Shown here: in pieces, positions 1-8,256 of the stretch | Numbering within the stretch: position 1 is the stretch's first letter | Layout of the letters: each line of letters begins with the position of its first letter | DNA from: Paenibacillus contaminans | GTDB lineage: Bacteria > Bacillota > Bacilli > Paenibacillales > NBRC-103111 | Assembly: GCF_003285015.1 (NCBI RefSeq) | Contig: NZ_QMFB01000001.1 | Coordinates: forward strand, 935,025-982,866 | Direction of reading: 5' to 3' | DNA: 47,842 nucleotides | Notes under the pieces: generated by a model | What the model saw: only the letters and a program-made list of their open reading frames with translations | Database searches by the model: none | What the model was told of the DNA's origin: nothing | Position numbers and translations under genes: made by a program

Positions 1-1
1 C

Positions 2-787
2 AACAATCAGAAGGGCACCATACGTATCACGGCCGATAGCAAACATGTCCGCATCCCGAAGATCGGCGAGATCCGGATCAAGCTCCATCGCCAAATTCCG
101 AATGGCCATACCATCAAATCGGCCACGATCAGCCGCAATTCAGGCGGAAGTTATCACATCTCCATTTTGACCCATTACGAGATAGATGTAAAACCGATCG
201 TCCCCCAGCCTAACAAGGTTTTGGGATTAGACTATAGCTCGAAGGGGCTCTACATCGACCACACGAATACAGCTGCCAATTATCCGAAGTACTTCCGCAA
301 AATGGAGGTTCGGCTGAAGAGCGAACAGCGGGTGCTCTCCCGAAGAAAAAAGGGCGGTTCAAACTGGAATAAACAAAAACTGCGGGTCGTCCGTCTCCAT
401 GAGAAAGTATCCAATCAGAGGAAAGATTTCCTGCACAAATTGAGCAGGCAGCTAGCCGAAACCTGGGAGGCCGTCGTCGTGGAAGACTTGAATATGAAAG
501 CCATGTCGCAAGCGTTATCCCTCGGAAAAGCAACGATGGATAACGGTAATGGGCTGTTCAGGACGTTCCTAGGCTACAAAATGGCCGAGCGAGGAAAGCG
601 TTTTGTTCGGATCGACAAATGGTTTCCATCCAGCAAACGCTGTGGAGCATGCTACAAGATCAACAAGACATTGACGCTGAAGGAACGCGTCTGGGTATGT
701 GAGGGCTGCGGCGGTATCCATCAAAGGGATGAGAATGCAGCCGGAAACATAAGAGCCGAAGGGTTGTGCCTGTTAGGACTTGCATAG
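2..787 (+). CDS. tnpB: TnpB (RNA-guided nuclease of IS200/IS605-type element), 5' truncated by window edge
   Basis: The frame is open from base 2, so the true start lies outside the window; about 261 C-terminal residues are visible. TnpB proteins are omega-RNA-guided DNA endonucleases encoded by IS200/IS605 transposons. RuvC-like motifs are seen in order: GLDYS (first Asp), VVVEDLN (Glu), and RDENAAGNI (last Asp). A CxxC...CxxC zinc ribbon (CGAC and CEGC) sits between the second and third motifs. All catalytic positions look intact, so the nuclease part may be functional even though the element sits next to decayed genes. No tnpA is visible; it could lie upstream or be absent. Confidence 0.93.
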   Translation, partial: NNQKGTIRITADSKHVRIPKIGEIRIKLHRQIPNGHTIKSATISRNSGGSYHISILTHYEIDVKPIVPQPNKVLGLDYSSKGLYIDHTNTAANYPKYFRKMEVRLKSEQRVLSRRKKGGSNWNKQKLRVVRLHEKVSNQRKDFLHKLSRQLAETWEAVVVEDLNMKAMSQALSLGKATMDNGNGLFRTFLGYKMAERGKRFVRIDKWFPSSKRCGACYKINKTLTLKERVWVCEGCGGIHQRDENAAGNIRAEGLCLLGLA

Positions 788-892
788 AGCGAGAGAGAAC
801 CGCCGGGCTGGCGGGGATAGCCCAGTAAGGATAGCTGCGATTGCAGGTAGGTCCTGGGAAGCCCCCACTTCTATAAGTGGTGGGAGCATGTC

Positions 893-914
<22 letters not shown>
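690..914 (+). ncRNA. Predicted omega-RNA (reRNA) scaffold, transposon right end and guide
   Basis: IS605-type omega-RNAs overlap the 3' end of tnpB and end at the transposon right end, with the guide coming from flanking DNA. Here a GC-rich structured stretch follows the tnpB stop, and a hairpin at 862-884 (CCCCCACTT, loop, AAGTGGTGGG) lies just before the probable right end TGTCAC near 894. The guide would start near 895 and read into the CoA-transferase fragment. The hairpin is seen directly; both outer limits of the RNA are inferred and the left one is approximate. Confidence 0.6.
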
Positions 915-1508
<594 letters not shown>

Positions 1509-2099
1509 TTTGACGCCTCAGTTTCTTTATGTTCTTGAGAGTATTATAACATACTGTCGTGAAGGGTAGAGTTATTGGGATAATCGAACGCCAGTCCGAC
1601 ACCTCTAGTAACCTTTCTAGTTTTTAGGCCGATCTAAGTGATTGATTGAACTGCTGCGTCTCATCGCCCTCCCGTGGAACACGTTTCGTCTAATTCTGGC
1701 GCCATCGCGACGCCCTCCCAATTTCAATTGAGAGATCGCTTTTTATGTAGTTTGATTCCTCGTTGGAGGGTAATGAAACGGTGCCAGGAGAGCTCGCGGT
1801 GGAGCTGCTTATCTAGCGGGGCGGGAGTATCGCGAGAAACTGCACGATACGAGAGATTTCAATTCGCACTACACTAGAAAAATGGGGTTTCGTATGACTT
1901 ACCGAAAAACCGGCGAAGTTTCCTCGATCATTCCGCTCAATCGCGAATTATTGCGGGTATTAGCTGGGTATTTGCATGAATAACGAAGAGTTTGAACGGA
2001 TTCGGATGTATGATTGTTCGAGCATACGAAACGGAGTGAAGACTCAATTCTCAATTTTATCATAACGTTTAAGCTTTGAAGTTAGCAGGGGGCTGCAAA
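1509..2099. other. Intergenic, 591 bp, no confident gene
   Basis: No open frame here has a convincing start with a ribosome binding site. A minor open stretch ends at 1982 and includes IIPLNRELLRVLAGYL, which vaguely recalls the middle of tyrosine recombinases; this is weak. Together with the broken genes to the left it looks like decayed sequence. Confidence 0.4.
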
Positions 2100-2588
2100 T
2101 TAGCAATTGCCTTTGCAGTTGTTGTAGATGGCTTCCGCTTCCCGCAAGCATTCCAGTGCGGGCCTGCCCCTGAGCCTGCATGCAACGATATATTGGGATT
2201 CCGCTAGTCGGCATAAAGGGACCCTAAGAAAGCAAGGCAGTCTTAGCATAACCGCTTTTCTCTTGTCGAACGAGACCAGCTCTTTTCTCAGCTTGCCAAA
2301 GGCCAGAGCCAGTGCCTCGTTCAGTTCATTGACCTTGTTGCCGTCGTAGACAAGAAATTGCCGCCTGATGCATTTTGATTTGCCGCCATTCGATTTCGAC
2401 CGCGTGCTGCCCGAGGAGATAACCAAAGGATTGCCGTTCAAGGAAATCTGCAGCACTCCGTTCAAATTGCCTTTCGGTATACGCTGGGTTTCCACAAAAC
2501 TAACCTCCAAAACGCCGTCTTTAGTCTTGACTTCGGCATCCGCGGAGAAAATAGCCGTTCCCCCCACTTGTTTGAAAATAACCGCCAT
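2100..2588 (-). CDS. Hypothetical protein
   Basis: A 162-residue protein starting at ATG 2588, chosen because GGGAGG lies about 9 bases upstream; longer versions lack a site. The N-terminal half (VIFKQVGGTAIFSADAEV, then alternating hydrophobic and polar residues) looks like a beta-rich fold. The middle is basic and serine/glycine-rich (SSGSTRSKSNGGKSK), and the C-terminal half is helical with several cysteines, ending NNCKGNC. I do not recognise the family. It stands alone, convergent with the LysR remnant side and divergent from the ABC exporter. Confidence 0.55.
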   Translation of the reverse strand: MAVIFKQVGGTAIFSADAEVKTKDGVLEVSFVETQRIPKGNLNGVLQISLNGNPLVISSGSTRSKSNGGKSKCIRRQFLVYDGNKVNELNEALALAFGKLRKELVSFDKRKAVMLRLPCFLRVPLCRLAESQYIVACRLRGRPALECLREAEAIYNNCKGNC

Positions 2589-2760
2589 TCTAGTACGCCT
2601 CCCGTATTCTTTCATCCTTTCATATAATGCAGGACAAGACGGTAAGGAAATCGGTAAAAATCTACTTGAAAAGAAAAAAAACGTGTTAAAGCCAATTAAA
2701 GGAATTTGAATACCTCGAGTAGAAGTAGTCAGTATCAACTTTTATGCGAGGTGGATGGCC

Positions 2761-2830
2761 ATGAAGTTAACACCGCAGGATGTGAATACAATCAGCAATG
2801 GTGATTAGAAAATTGCTGGACTTCGAAGCA
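2761..2830 (+). pseudogene. IS66 5'-end remnant, left copy
   Basis: Starting at ATG 2761 the frame reads MKLTPQDVNTISNGD then a stop, closely matching the N-terminus of IS66 TnpC (compare MKLTSKQVLHISKGDPEI at 4904). The resemblance extends about 40 bases upstream of both ATGs (GTAGAAGTA, TATCA, TTTT, GCG-GG), so it is a DNA repeat and not chance. The stop replaces the expected PE codons. It is too short to encode anything functional. Confidence 0.55.
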
Positions 2831-2915
2831 CTATTGCGAATACGTAGCGTTATATCTACGCTGATCAAGCAGAATCGTCCTATACTTTCATCGCTTAGAA
2901 ATGGGGGAATACAAG

Positions 2916-4697
2916 ATGGAGAAAAAGTCTGTAGATTCGCTGGATTACATGAACGCTTTTGAAATATCCTCTGGTAGTCGAACCAAGCCGCTTCACTTAT
3001 TAGCCCGCTTACATATTCGTAATTGGAAGAAACTTTCATTAGCATTCATATTTTTCATATTACGCACGTCCCCTCTCTGGTTATTACCTATTGTTACTGC
3101 AAATATAATCAACATCATTACATACCCTGATAAGTATTCAATGGCATATTTTTGGTCGAATTTGATTATCATCATCTTGGTTACAGCACTGAATGTGCCT
3201 ACACATGTGATGTATATTCGCTACATGAGCAGTGCGGTTCGGCATGTAGAAGCCGGTTTAAGAAGTACGCTCATCCGCAAACTTCAGAAATTATCGCTCA
3301 GCTATCACGGTGATCTTAATGCGGGCAAAATTCAATCGAAGGTACTGCGTGATGTCGAGCAGGTTGATTTTTTATCTAGACAAATCATTCTCTCGGTTTT
3401 GCCAGCTTGTATCAATCTAGTTGCAATTACTGCGTTAACCCTAGTATACAGTTGGTATGTTGCGGTCTTCTTTGTCTTTTTAGTTCCCATTGCGGTTGTT
3501 TTAGTTCGTTTTTATCGCGCGAAAATCACAAAGTATAATCGGGAATTGCGTACTAATATTGAGAAAATGTCGGGGGAAGTTTCTGAAACTGTCGAGATGA
3601 TTCCGGTAACACGTGCACATGGATTAGAAGAGAACGAAATCAAAAAGGTAGATCATGCACTAGAAGGCATACGAATCGCAGGGCTTCGAATAGATGCTAT
3701 TGAAGCAAAGTTTGGCGCACTTGGTTGGGTGTTTTTTCAGTTTTTTCAGGTGGTGTGTCTGTTTTTTACGGCGGGTCTTGCTTACATGGGCTATATGAAG
3801 ATTGGCGATATTATGATGTATCAAGGCTTTTTCACGATGATGGTTGGCTATGTGTCGCAAATTATGAATATTTATCCGAATTTAATGAAGGGCTTCGAAT
3901 CCTTGTATTCTGTTTCTGAAGTACTAAATTCCGATAATTTGGAAGCGTATAACGGGGAAAGAAAGCTGGATGCTGTTCAAGGCGATTTTCAGTTTAATGA
4001 AGTTTATTTTCGTTATGAGGATTCTGAGAAGCATGCAGTTGAAAAATTTTCGCTCCATGTCCGTTCAGGAGAGAAAATCGGCATTGTAGGGGAATCTGGT
4101 GCGGGGAAATCCACCATTTTGAATCTGATCATTGGTTTTTACAAGCCGCAGAAGGGTCAAATTCTAATTGATGGTGTGCCGATGTCGGAACTTAGTATGA
4201 AGGACTACCGTCAATCATTGGCGATTGTGTTGCAGAACAATATTTTATTCTCTGGTACAATTCGTGAGAATATTACTTATGGTTTAGATGATGTTTCCGA
4301 TGAGCGGTTGCAACAAGCGGTATGGATGGCCAATCTACAAGACGTTGTTCGAGATCTACCTGAGGGAATGGATACGTCGATCGGTGAACATGGTGGGAAG
4401 TTATCGGGCGGTCAAAAGCAACGCATTGCAATTGCGCGAGCGTTAGTCAGAAACCCGAAAATCATTGTGCTGGATGAAGCTACTTCTGCTCTAGATAATA
4501 TTTCAGAAAAGCATGTGCAACAAGCGATGGAGCAATTAATACAAGGGAGAACAACATTTATCGTAGCTCATCGTTTATCAACCGTTCGTAATGTTGATCG
4601 CATCGTCGTCATGAAAAAGGGCCGAATCGTTGAGGTGGGCACTTACGATGAGCTAATGGCCAAGCAAGGCTATTTCTATCAAATGAAAAGTTCGTAG
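2916..4697 (+). CDS. ABC multidrug/lipid exporter, fused TMD-NBD half transporter
   Basis: A 593-residue half transporter of the MsbA/LmrA/MdlB class, which must dimerise to export drugs, lipids or peptides across the membrane. ATG 2916 is preferred over 2901 because GGGGG lies 8 bases upstream. An ABC transmembrane domain with about six helices occupies residues ~50-340. The ATPase domain follows with Walker A GESGAGKST (~390), signature LSGGQKQR (~495), Walker B IIVLDEAT (~516) and the H-loop AHRLST (~550). All ATPase motifs are intact. It forms a single-gene unit ended by a terminator at 4802. The substrate cannot be read from the sequence. IS66 remnants on both sides suggest acquisition or rearrangement. 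Confidence 0.93.
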   Translation: MEKKSVDSLDYMNAFEISSGSRTKPLHLLARLHIRNWKKLSLAFIFFILRTSPLWLLPIVTANIINIITYPDKYSMAYFWSNLIIIILVTALNVPTHVMYIRYMSSAVRHVEAGLRSTLIRKLQKLSLSYHGDLNAGKIQSKVLRDVEQVDFLSRQIILSVLPACINLVAITALTLVYSWYVAVFFVFLVPIAVVLVRFYRAKITKYNRELRTNIEKMSGEVSETVEMIPVTRAHGLEENEIKKVDHALEGIRIAGLRIDAIEAKFGALGWVFFQFFQVVCLFFTAGLAYMGYMKIGDIMMYQGFFTMMVGYVSQIMNIYPNLMKGFESLYSVSEVLNSDNLEAYNGERKLDAVQGDFQFNEVYFRYEDSEKHAVEKFSLHVRSGEKIGIVGESGAGKSTILNLIIGFYKPQKGQILIDGVPMSELSMKDYRQSLAIVLQNNILFSGTIRENITYGLDDVSDERLQQAVWMANLQDVVRDLPEGMDTSIGEHGGKLSGGQKQRIAIARALVRNPKIIVLDEATSALDNISEKHVQQAMEQLIQGRTTFIVAHRLSTVRNVDRIVVMKKGRIVEVGTYDELMAKQGYFYQMKSS

Positions 4698-4801
4698 ATT
4701 CGGTCAACAGGATGTGGATGAAGCAGATTTTCGAGTAATGTTGGAAAAAATGAATCATGACAGGCAATATAATACTTTTGTTGCAACCGTTACTACCTAC
4801 G

Positions 4802-4830
4802 TCTCCCTGAAATTCTGGGGAGATTTTTTT
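4802..4830 (+). terminator. Rho-independent terminator after ABC exporter
   Basis: TCTCCC, a short loop, GGGGAGA, then seven T. It lies about 105 bases past the exporter stop. Confidence 0.75.
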
Positions 4831-4903
4831 CTGATTTTTAAGGATTTTTAGTACGCGATGTAGAAGTATTCTCTTATCAGATTTTGCGGAAGGAGCGCGT
4901 ACA

Positions 4904-5262
4904 ATGAAGCTAACATCTAAACAGGTACTACACATTAGCAAAGGAGATCCCGAGATTGCTGGCTTTATTTCCGTGCTCCTGGGCCAAAACGAAAGTTAAC
5001 CGAAATTGTGGAAACGCAAGCGCGGCAAATCAAGAAACTCCAACATCGCGTACAGGAACTAGAACGCCAGATCGGTCAAAATAGCAACAACAGCAGCAAA
5101 CCACCCTCGAGTGACAAAAGGCAAGTGCTTGACTTGCCTCTGGCTCCGCTCATCAACACCGAGCATCGCGCCGAAGAGAAGCGCTGTCCTTGTTGTCACA
5201 CCCTACAAAGAGCCGATTTTCCCAGCGCAGTTAAAGCACCTGTTCAATACGGGGAAAGCTTA
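4904..5262 (+). pseudogene. IS66-family TnpC transposase remnant, frameshifted and middle-deleted
   Basis: The first frame (4904-4999) reads MKLTSKQVLHISKGDPEI and continues to a stop. A second frame from about 5008 gives the coiled-coil region (QARQIKKLQHRVQELERQI) and the NSSKPPSSD motif typical of IS66. It then jumps directly to KRQVLDLPLAP and the zinc-ribbon segment (HRAEEKRCPCC) and APVQYG. In intact relatives roughly 45 residues separate PPSSD from KRQV, so an in-frame deletion is inferred. The catalytic DDE domain is absent. After about 5262 the similarity ends. Confidence 0.8.
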
Positions 5263-5356
5263 CACTGCTCAAACAATCCCTCCCTTTGCACGAATCACTC
5301 GTTTCCGTTCTTCGCGGTCGGTTTCAATTTAGTGCTACGTAAGTAGTAACGAGCAA

Positions 5357-5397
5357 TTGACGCTATAAACTCCTTGTGATATATTGTGCATACACAA
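5357..5397 (+). promoter_or_regulatory. Promoter plus YtrA-type operator
   Basis: -35 TTGACG at 5357, a 17-bp spacer, -10 TATATT at 5380. Overlapping the -10 and start point is the inverted repeat TTGTGCATACACAA (5384-5397; arms TTGTG and CACAA). This position suits a repressor, and the GntR gene at the end of the same operon is the obvious candidate. A partial match (TTGTGATA) lies just upstream. Confidence 0.75.
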
Positions 5398-5425
5398 CAT
5401 ACACAATTTAACGAGGAGGTACGGT

Positions 5426-6280
5426 ATGTTCGCATTGGACGTTAGAAATATCAATAAGCAGTATCAAAATTTTCAGTTAAAAGATGTGTCGATTCAACTG
5501 GAAAAGGGCTATATTATGGGATTTATCGGTGCAAATGGCGCAGGAAAAACAACCACAATAAAATCGATCCTGAATATGATTCATATCGATAGCGGCGAGG
5601 TACGTATTTTGGGCAAAAACATTGCCGAACACGAAATCGAATTAAAGCAGGAAATCGGCTATGCATTCGGTGGCACCGACTTTTACACGAGAAGCAAATT
5701 GAAAACGTTGACCGGTGTGTTTAAAAAATTTTATACGAATTGGGATAACGAAACCTACTACAGCTATCTGAGAAGGTTCAAATTGGATGAAAACAAAAAA
5801 ATTGCCGAATTGTCAACGGGAATGAAAGTTAAGTATAATTTGGCCCTTGCTTTATCCCATGGCGCAAAACTTCTCGTCCTAGATGAACCGACCAGCGGAC
5901 TCGATCCGGTTGCTAGAGACGATCTTCTGGATGTTTTTCAAGAACTCGTAATCGATGGCGAAATCAGCATTCTTTTCTCTACGCACATTACATCTGACTT
6001 GGAGAAATGCGCGGATTTTATTACGTTTATCGATAACGGAACAATCATAAACAGTTCTGAGAAGGATGCATTTATAGAGTCATATCGCTTAATTCATGGA
6101 AATGAAGGTCAGTTAAACCAGGTGAAAGAACGCTTAATTTCCTACAAAATAAATGCTTTCGGCTTTACGGGGTTGATTCGCGCCTCAGACTTCGATCCGA
6201 CTTTCGATATGAAAGCAACCACGCCGAGCCTCGAGGAAATTATGATTTACTTCGCGAAAAAGGAGGGTGTGCATGTATAA
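5426..6280 (+). CDS. ABC transporter ATP-binding protein (YtrB-like)
   Basis: A 284-residue ATPase subunit, with the start placed at ATG 5426 behind GAGGAGG. Walker A GANGAGKTTT lies at ~35, a variant signature LSTGMKVK at ~130, and Walker B LLVLDEPTSGLDP at ~150, followed by the H-loop region FSTHITSDL. The variant signature and the neighbouring small ABC-2 permease and GntR regulator match the YtrABCDEF/BcrA-like class, known in Bacillus for response to cell-wall antibiotics. The stop overlaps the start of the permease, so the two are translationally coupled. The substrate is unknown. Confidence 0.9.
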   Translation: MFALDVRNINKQYQNFQLKDVSIQLEKGYIMGFIGANGAGKTTTIKSILNMIHIDSGEVRILGKNIAEHEIELKQEIGYAFGGTDFYTRSKLKTLTGVFKKFYTNWDNETYYSYLRRFKLDENKKIAELSTGMKVKYNLALALSHGAKLLVLDEPTSGLDPVARDDLLDVFQELVIDGEISILFSTHITSDLEKCADFITFIDNGTIINSSEKDAFIESYRLIHGNEGQLNQVKERLISYKINAFGFTGLIRASDFDPTFDMKATTPSLEEIMIYFAKKEGVHV

Positions 6281-6926
6281 CTTAGTGGTAAAGGATTTAA
6301 AACTAGGAGTGAATCCTATGTTTTTCGTCTTGCCTCTTTTAACAGGCGCCTTAATGTTAGTTCCCGCTTGGTTATATTTTCTAGTCCCTCTGTATTTTTG
6401 CTGGTTAACGATACCGTACATGTTTGCCGGATTTAGAACTCAGAACGATTTGATCTTTACCTCGATGATGCCGGTCACCAAAAAAGACATGGTGAAGGCG
6501 AGGGTGTCCGTTATTGTCATCATGGAATTATTGCATATAGTGATTGCGATGATCTATGGCATGATAACGCTTCGCCTATACCCGAATATGATTTACTATT
6601 TCTTCGCACCGCATTTGGGTTTTTGGGGACTCTGCTTTGTCATGCTTGCGATCTTCAACCTGATTTTTATATCCTTGTATTACAAGACGGCATATAAATA
6701 TGGCGGGGCGACGACTGCAGGTATAGCGGCCGCTATGATTTTTGCAGGAGCTGCTCAATGGTTGGGAATCCGGGATTCTGATGTATATGACATATTCAAC
6801 GGAACCGGCGCTGACAATTTGGCGCTTCAAACATCCATACTGATCGCAGGAATTGTGATATTTATTGGATTCACCATGATGGCTTATCGAATTGCAATCA
6901 AACGATTCCTAAAAGTGGAGATATGA
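6273..6926 (+). CDS. ABC-2 type permease (ABC2_membrane_5-like)
   Basis: A 217-residue integral membrane protein starting at ATG 6273, with GGAGGG 5 bases upstream. It has about six hydrophobic segments: two near residues 13-55, then around 85-105, 115-140, 150-165 and 185-210. The N-terminal pattern YNLVVKDLKLGVNP and the middle motif FAGFRTQNDL(I)FTSMMPV match small ABC-2 permeases that pair with YtrB-like ATPases. It overlaps the ATPase gene upstream and the GntR gene downstream (ATGATGA), so the three form one operon. Confidence 0.85.
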   Translation: MYNLVVKDLKLGVNPMFFVLPLLTGALMLVPAWLYFLVPLYFCWLTIPYMFAGFRTQNDLIFTSMMPVTKKDMVKARVSVIVIMELLHIVIAMIYGMITLRLYPNMIYYFFAPHLGFWGLCFVMLAIFNLIFISLYYKTAYKYGGATTAGIAAAMIFAGAAQWLGIRDSDVYDIFNGTGADNLALQTSILIAGIVIFIGFTMMAYRIAIKRFLKVEI

Positions 6927-7291
6927 TGAACGTAGCAATTTCAAACACCTCGGAAAAACCGATTTATCAGCAGCTTTTTGAACAAATCGGCGCACAAATT
7001 TTGAAAGGCGAGTTAGAAAGCGGTTATTGCTTGCCGCCGATTCGACAAGCAGCTCTGGAGCTTCGTGTTAGCGTCATCACCGTAAAGAAAGCTTGGGAAG
7101 AACTCGAACGAAGCGGTTTGATAAATACAATAACCGGTAAAGGTTGTTTTGTAGCCGAATTTTCGTCCGATGAGATGCTTCGAATACGCAACGAAATGAT
7201 TATGAAGCAAATGGTTAGCGACACTTCATACTACAAATCCTTTGGTCTCTCCCTAGATGAAGTTATCGAGCTTTTGAAAAAAGTATACTAA
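6923..7291 (+). CDS. GntR-family transcriptional regulator, YtrA subfamily
   Basis: A 122-residue protein with an N-terminal winged HTH (PIYQQLFEQIG, LPPIRQAALELRVS, TVKKAWEELERSGLI, TGKGCFV) and a short helical tail of about 45 residues. This short form without a large effector domain is characteristic of the YtrA subfamily, which typically represses its own ABC operon. The start overlaps the permease stop. The TTGTG/CACAA repeat in the operon promoter is its likely site. It lies last in the operon here, whereas ytrA leads the Bacillus operon. Confidence 0.9.
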   Translation: MMNVAISNTSEKPIYQQLFEQIGAQILKGELESGYCLPPIRQAALELRVSVITVKKAWEELERSGLINTITGKGCFVAEFSSDEMLRIRNEMIMKQMVSDTSYYKSFGLSLDEVIELLKKVY

Positions 7292-7325
7292 CAGCACCTC
7301 CATAACATCCTTTGACGTTCGATAT

Positions 7326-7472
7326 ATGCGGTGCGGCACTAACGCCGCTTGCGGAAAAAGGAAGAACTCTCGGAGTGTATCCAAGAGATTGAACGAAATC
7401 GGGTACGAGAGTTCAACTCAAACGAAAGAGATATTAGGAGATCAGTTTGCAGGAAAGGAGATGCCTGAGTGA
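7326..7472 (+). CDS. Possible small ORF (48 aa) coupled to cyclase gene
   Basis: A frame from ATG 7326 to TGA 7472 ends by overlapping the GTG start of the next gene (GAGTGA). It has no clear ribosome binding site. It contains KRLNEIGYESSTQT, which looks protein-like but is not recognised. Inside it lie GAACTCTCG (7364) and CGAGAGTTC (7406), a perfect 9-bp inverted repeat. It may be a coupled small protein, the tail of a lost upstream gene, or a non-coding leader. Confidence 0.3.
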   Translation: MRCGTNAACGKRKNSRSVSKRLNEIGYESSTQTKEILGDQFAGKEMPE

Positions 7473-7999
7473 GAGTGATCGATTTGTCGTTGCCGATTGC
7501 CGACGGAATTCCCGTTTATCCCGGCGATCCGGAGGTAAAAGTCAAGATAACGCACACCTACGAGAGCCATACCTGGGAGCTGCGTCAGCTTTCGATGGGT
7601 ACTCATACCGGAACACATGTAGACGCGCCTTCACACATGCACCCCGGTGCCGCGACCTTGGATGAGCTGCCATTGGAACGGTTTTTCGGAGCATCGCGCT
7701 TAGCACGGAGCGAAGACCCGACTTGGCCGCAAGGCCGGGGTCTGTTTTTTGCCGAATCCGTCGGACTAGAAAGCTTTGAACGATTGGCTGCGCTGCGACC
7801 GCCGTTCGTGGGGGGCGAACTGTCCGAAGAACTGGAGAGGGCGTTGTTGGGTATCGGAATTGTGACGTACACGGGGCTGCATGGTTTGGAACGTCTTCCC
7901 GGAGGAACCGACTTCATGTTTTACGGATTTCCTCTGCGCATCGTCTGTGGCGACGGATCCCCGGTACGGGCCGTTGCGGTGGTGGAAACTGAAGACTGA
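7469..7999 (+). CDS. Cyclase-family protein (kynurenine formamidase-like)
   Basis: A 176-residue protein starting at GTG 7469 behind GGAGA. It carries the metal-binding signature of the cyclase/formamidase family: DLSLPI near the N-terminus, then HTGTHVDAPSH around residues 48-58, with the conserved His and Asp residues. Family members are metal-dependent hydrolases acting on amide or lactone bonds, such as N-formylkynurenine. At 176 residues it is shorter than the usual ~210. No kynurenine-pathway gene is nearby, so the substrate is open. Confidence 0.85.
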   Translation: MRVIDLSLPIADGIPVYPGDPEVKVKITHTYESHTWELRQLSMGTHTGTHVDAPSHMHPGAATLDELPLERFFGASRLARSEDPTWPQGRGLFFAESVGLESFERLAALRPPFVGGELSEELERALLGIGIVTYTGLHGLERLPGGTDFMFYGFPLRIVCGDGSPVRAVAVVETED

Positions 8000-8099
8000 A
8001 GACTGAAGACACACATTTCAGTACAGCGTTGAGGTAGATGAATCTTTAGTTCATTTGGCAGTAGATACAGATCTAATTAATGTTCTAACATAGGAAGGT

Positions 8100-8165
8100 A
8101 CCTCTTCTGTGTGGTAGTGCGTGACTTCGACACTCTCGCTTTACCGAACGAAGAGGTGTTTTTTT
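8100..8165 (+). terminator. Terminator-like long hairpin upstream of LRR gene
   Basis: ACCTCTTC at 8100-8107 pairs with GAAGAGGT at 8150-8157, followed by seven T. The 42-base loop has smaller complementary pieces (GGTA/TACC). It could end the cyclase unit, or act as an attenuator in the leader of the gene at 8257. Confidence 0.55.
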
Positions 8166-8256
8166 AGGCGTGTCAAGTTGTTTTTTAGATCCAAAGTGCC
8201 AATATGCGGGAAACAAGAAAGTATTACGCAGGTATTTAGAAGAAAGGATGATAGAA

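Noticed and set aside
862..884. Hairpin considered as an ordinary terminator of tnpB
   Set aside because: No T-run follows, and its position and sequence fit the transposon right end and omega-RNA better.
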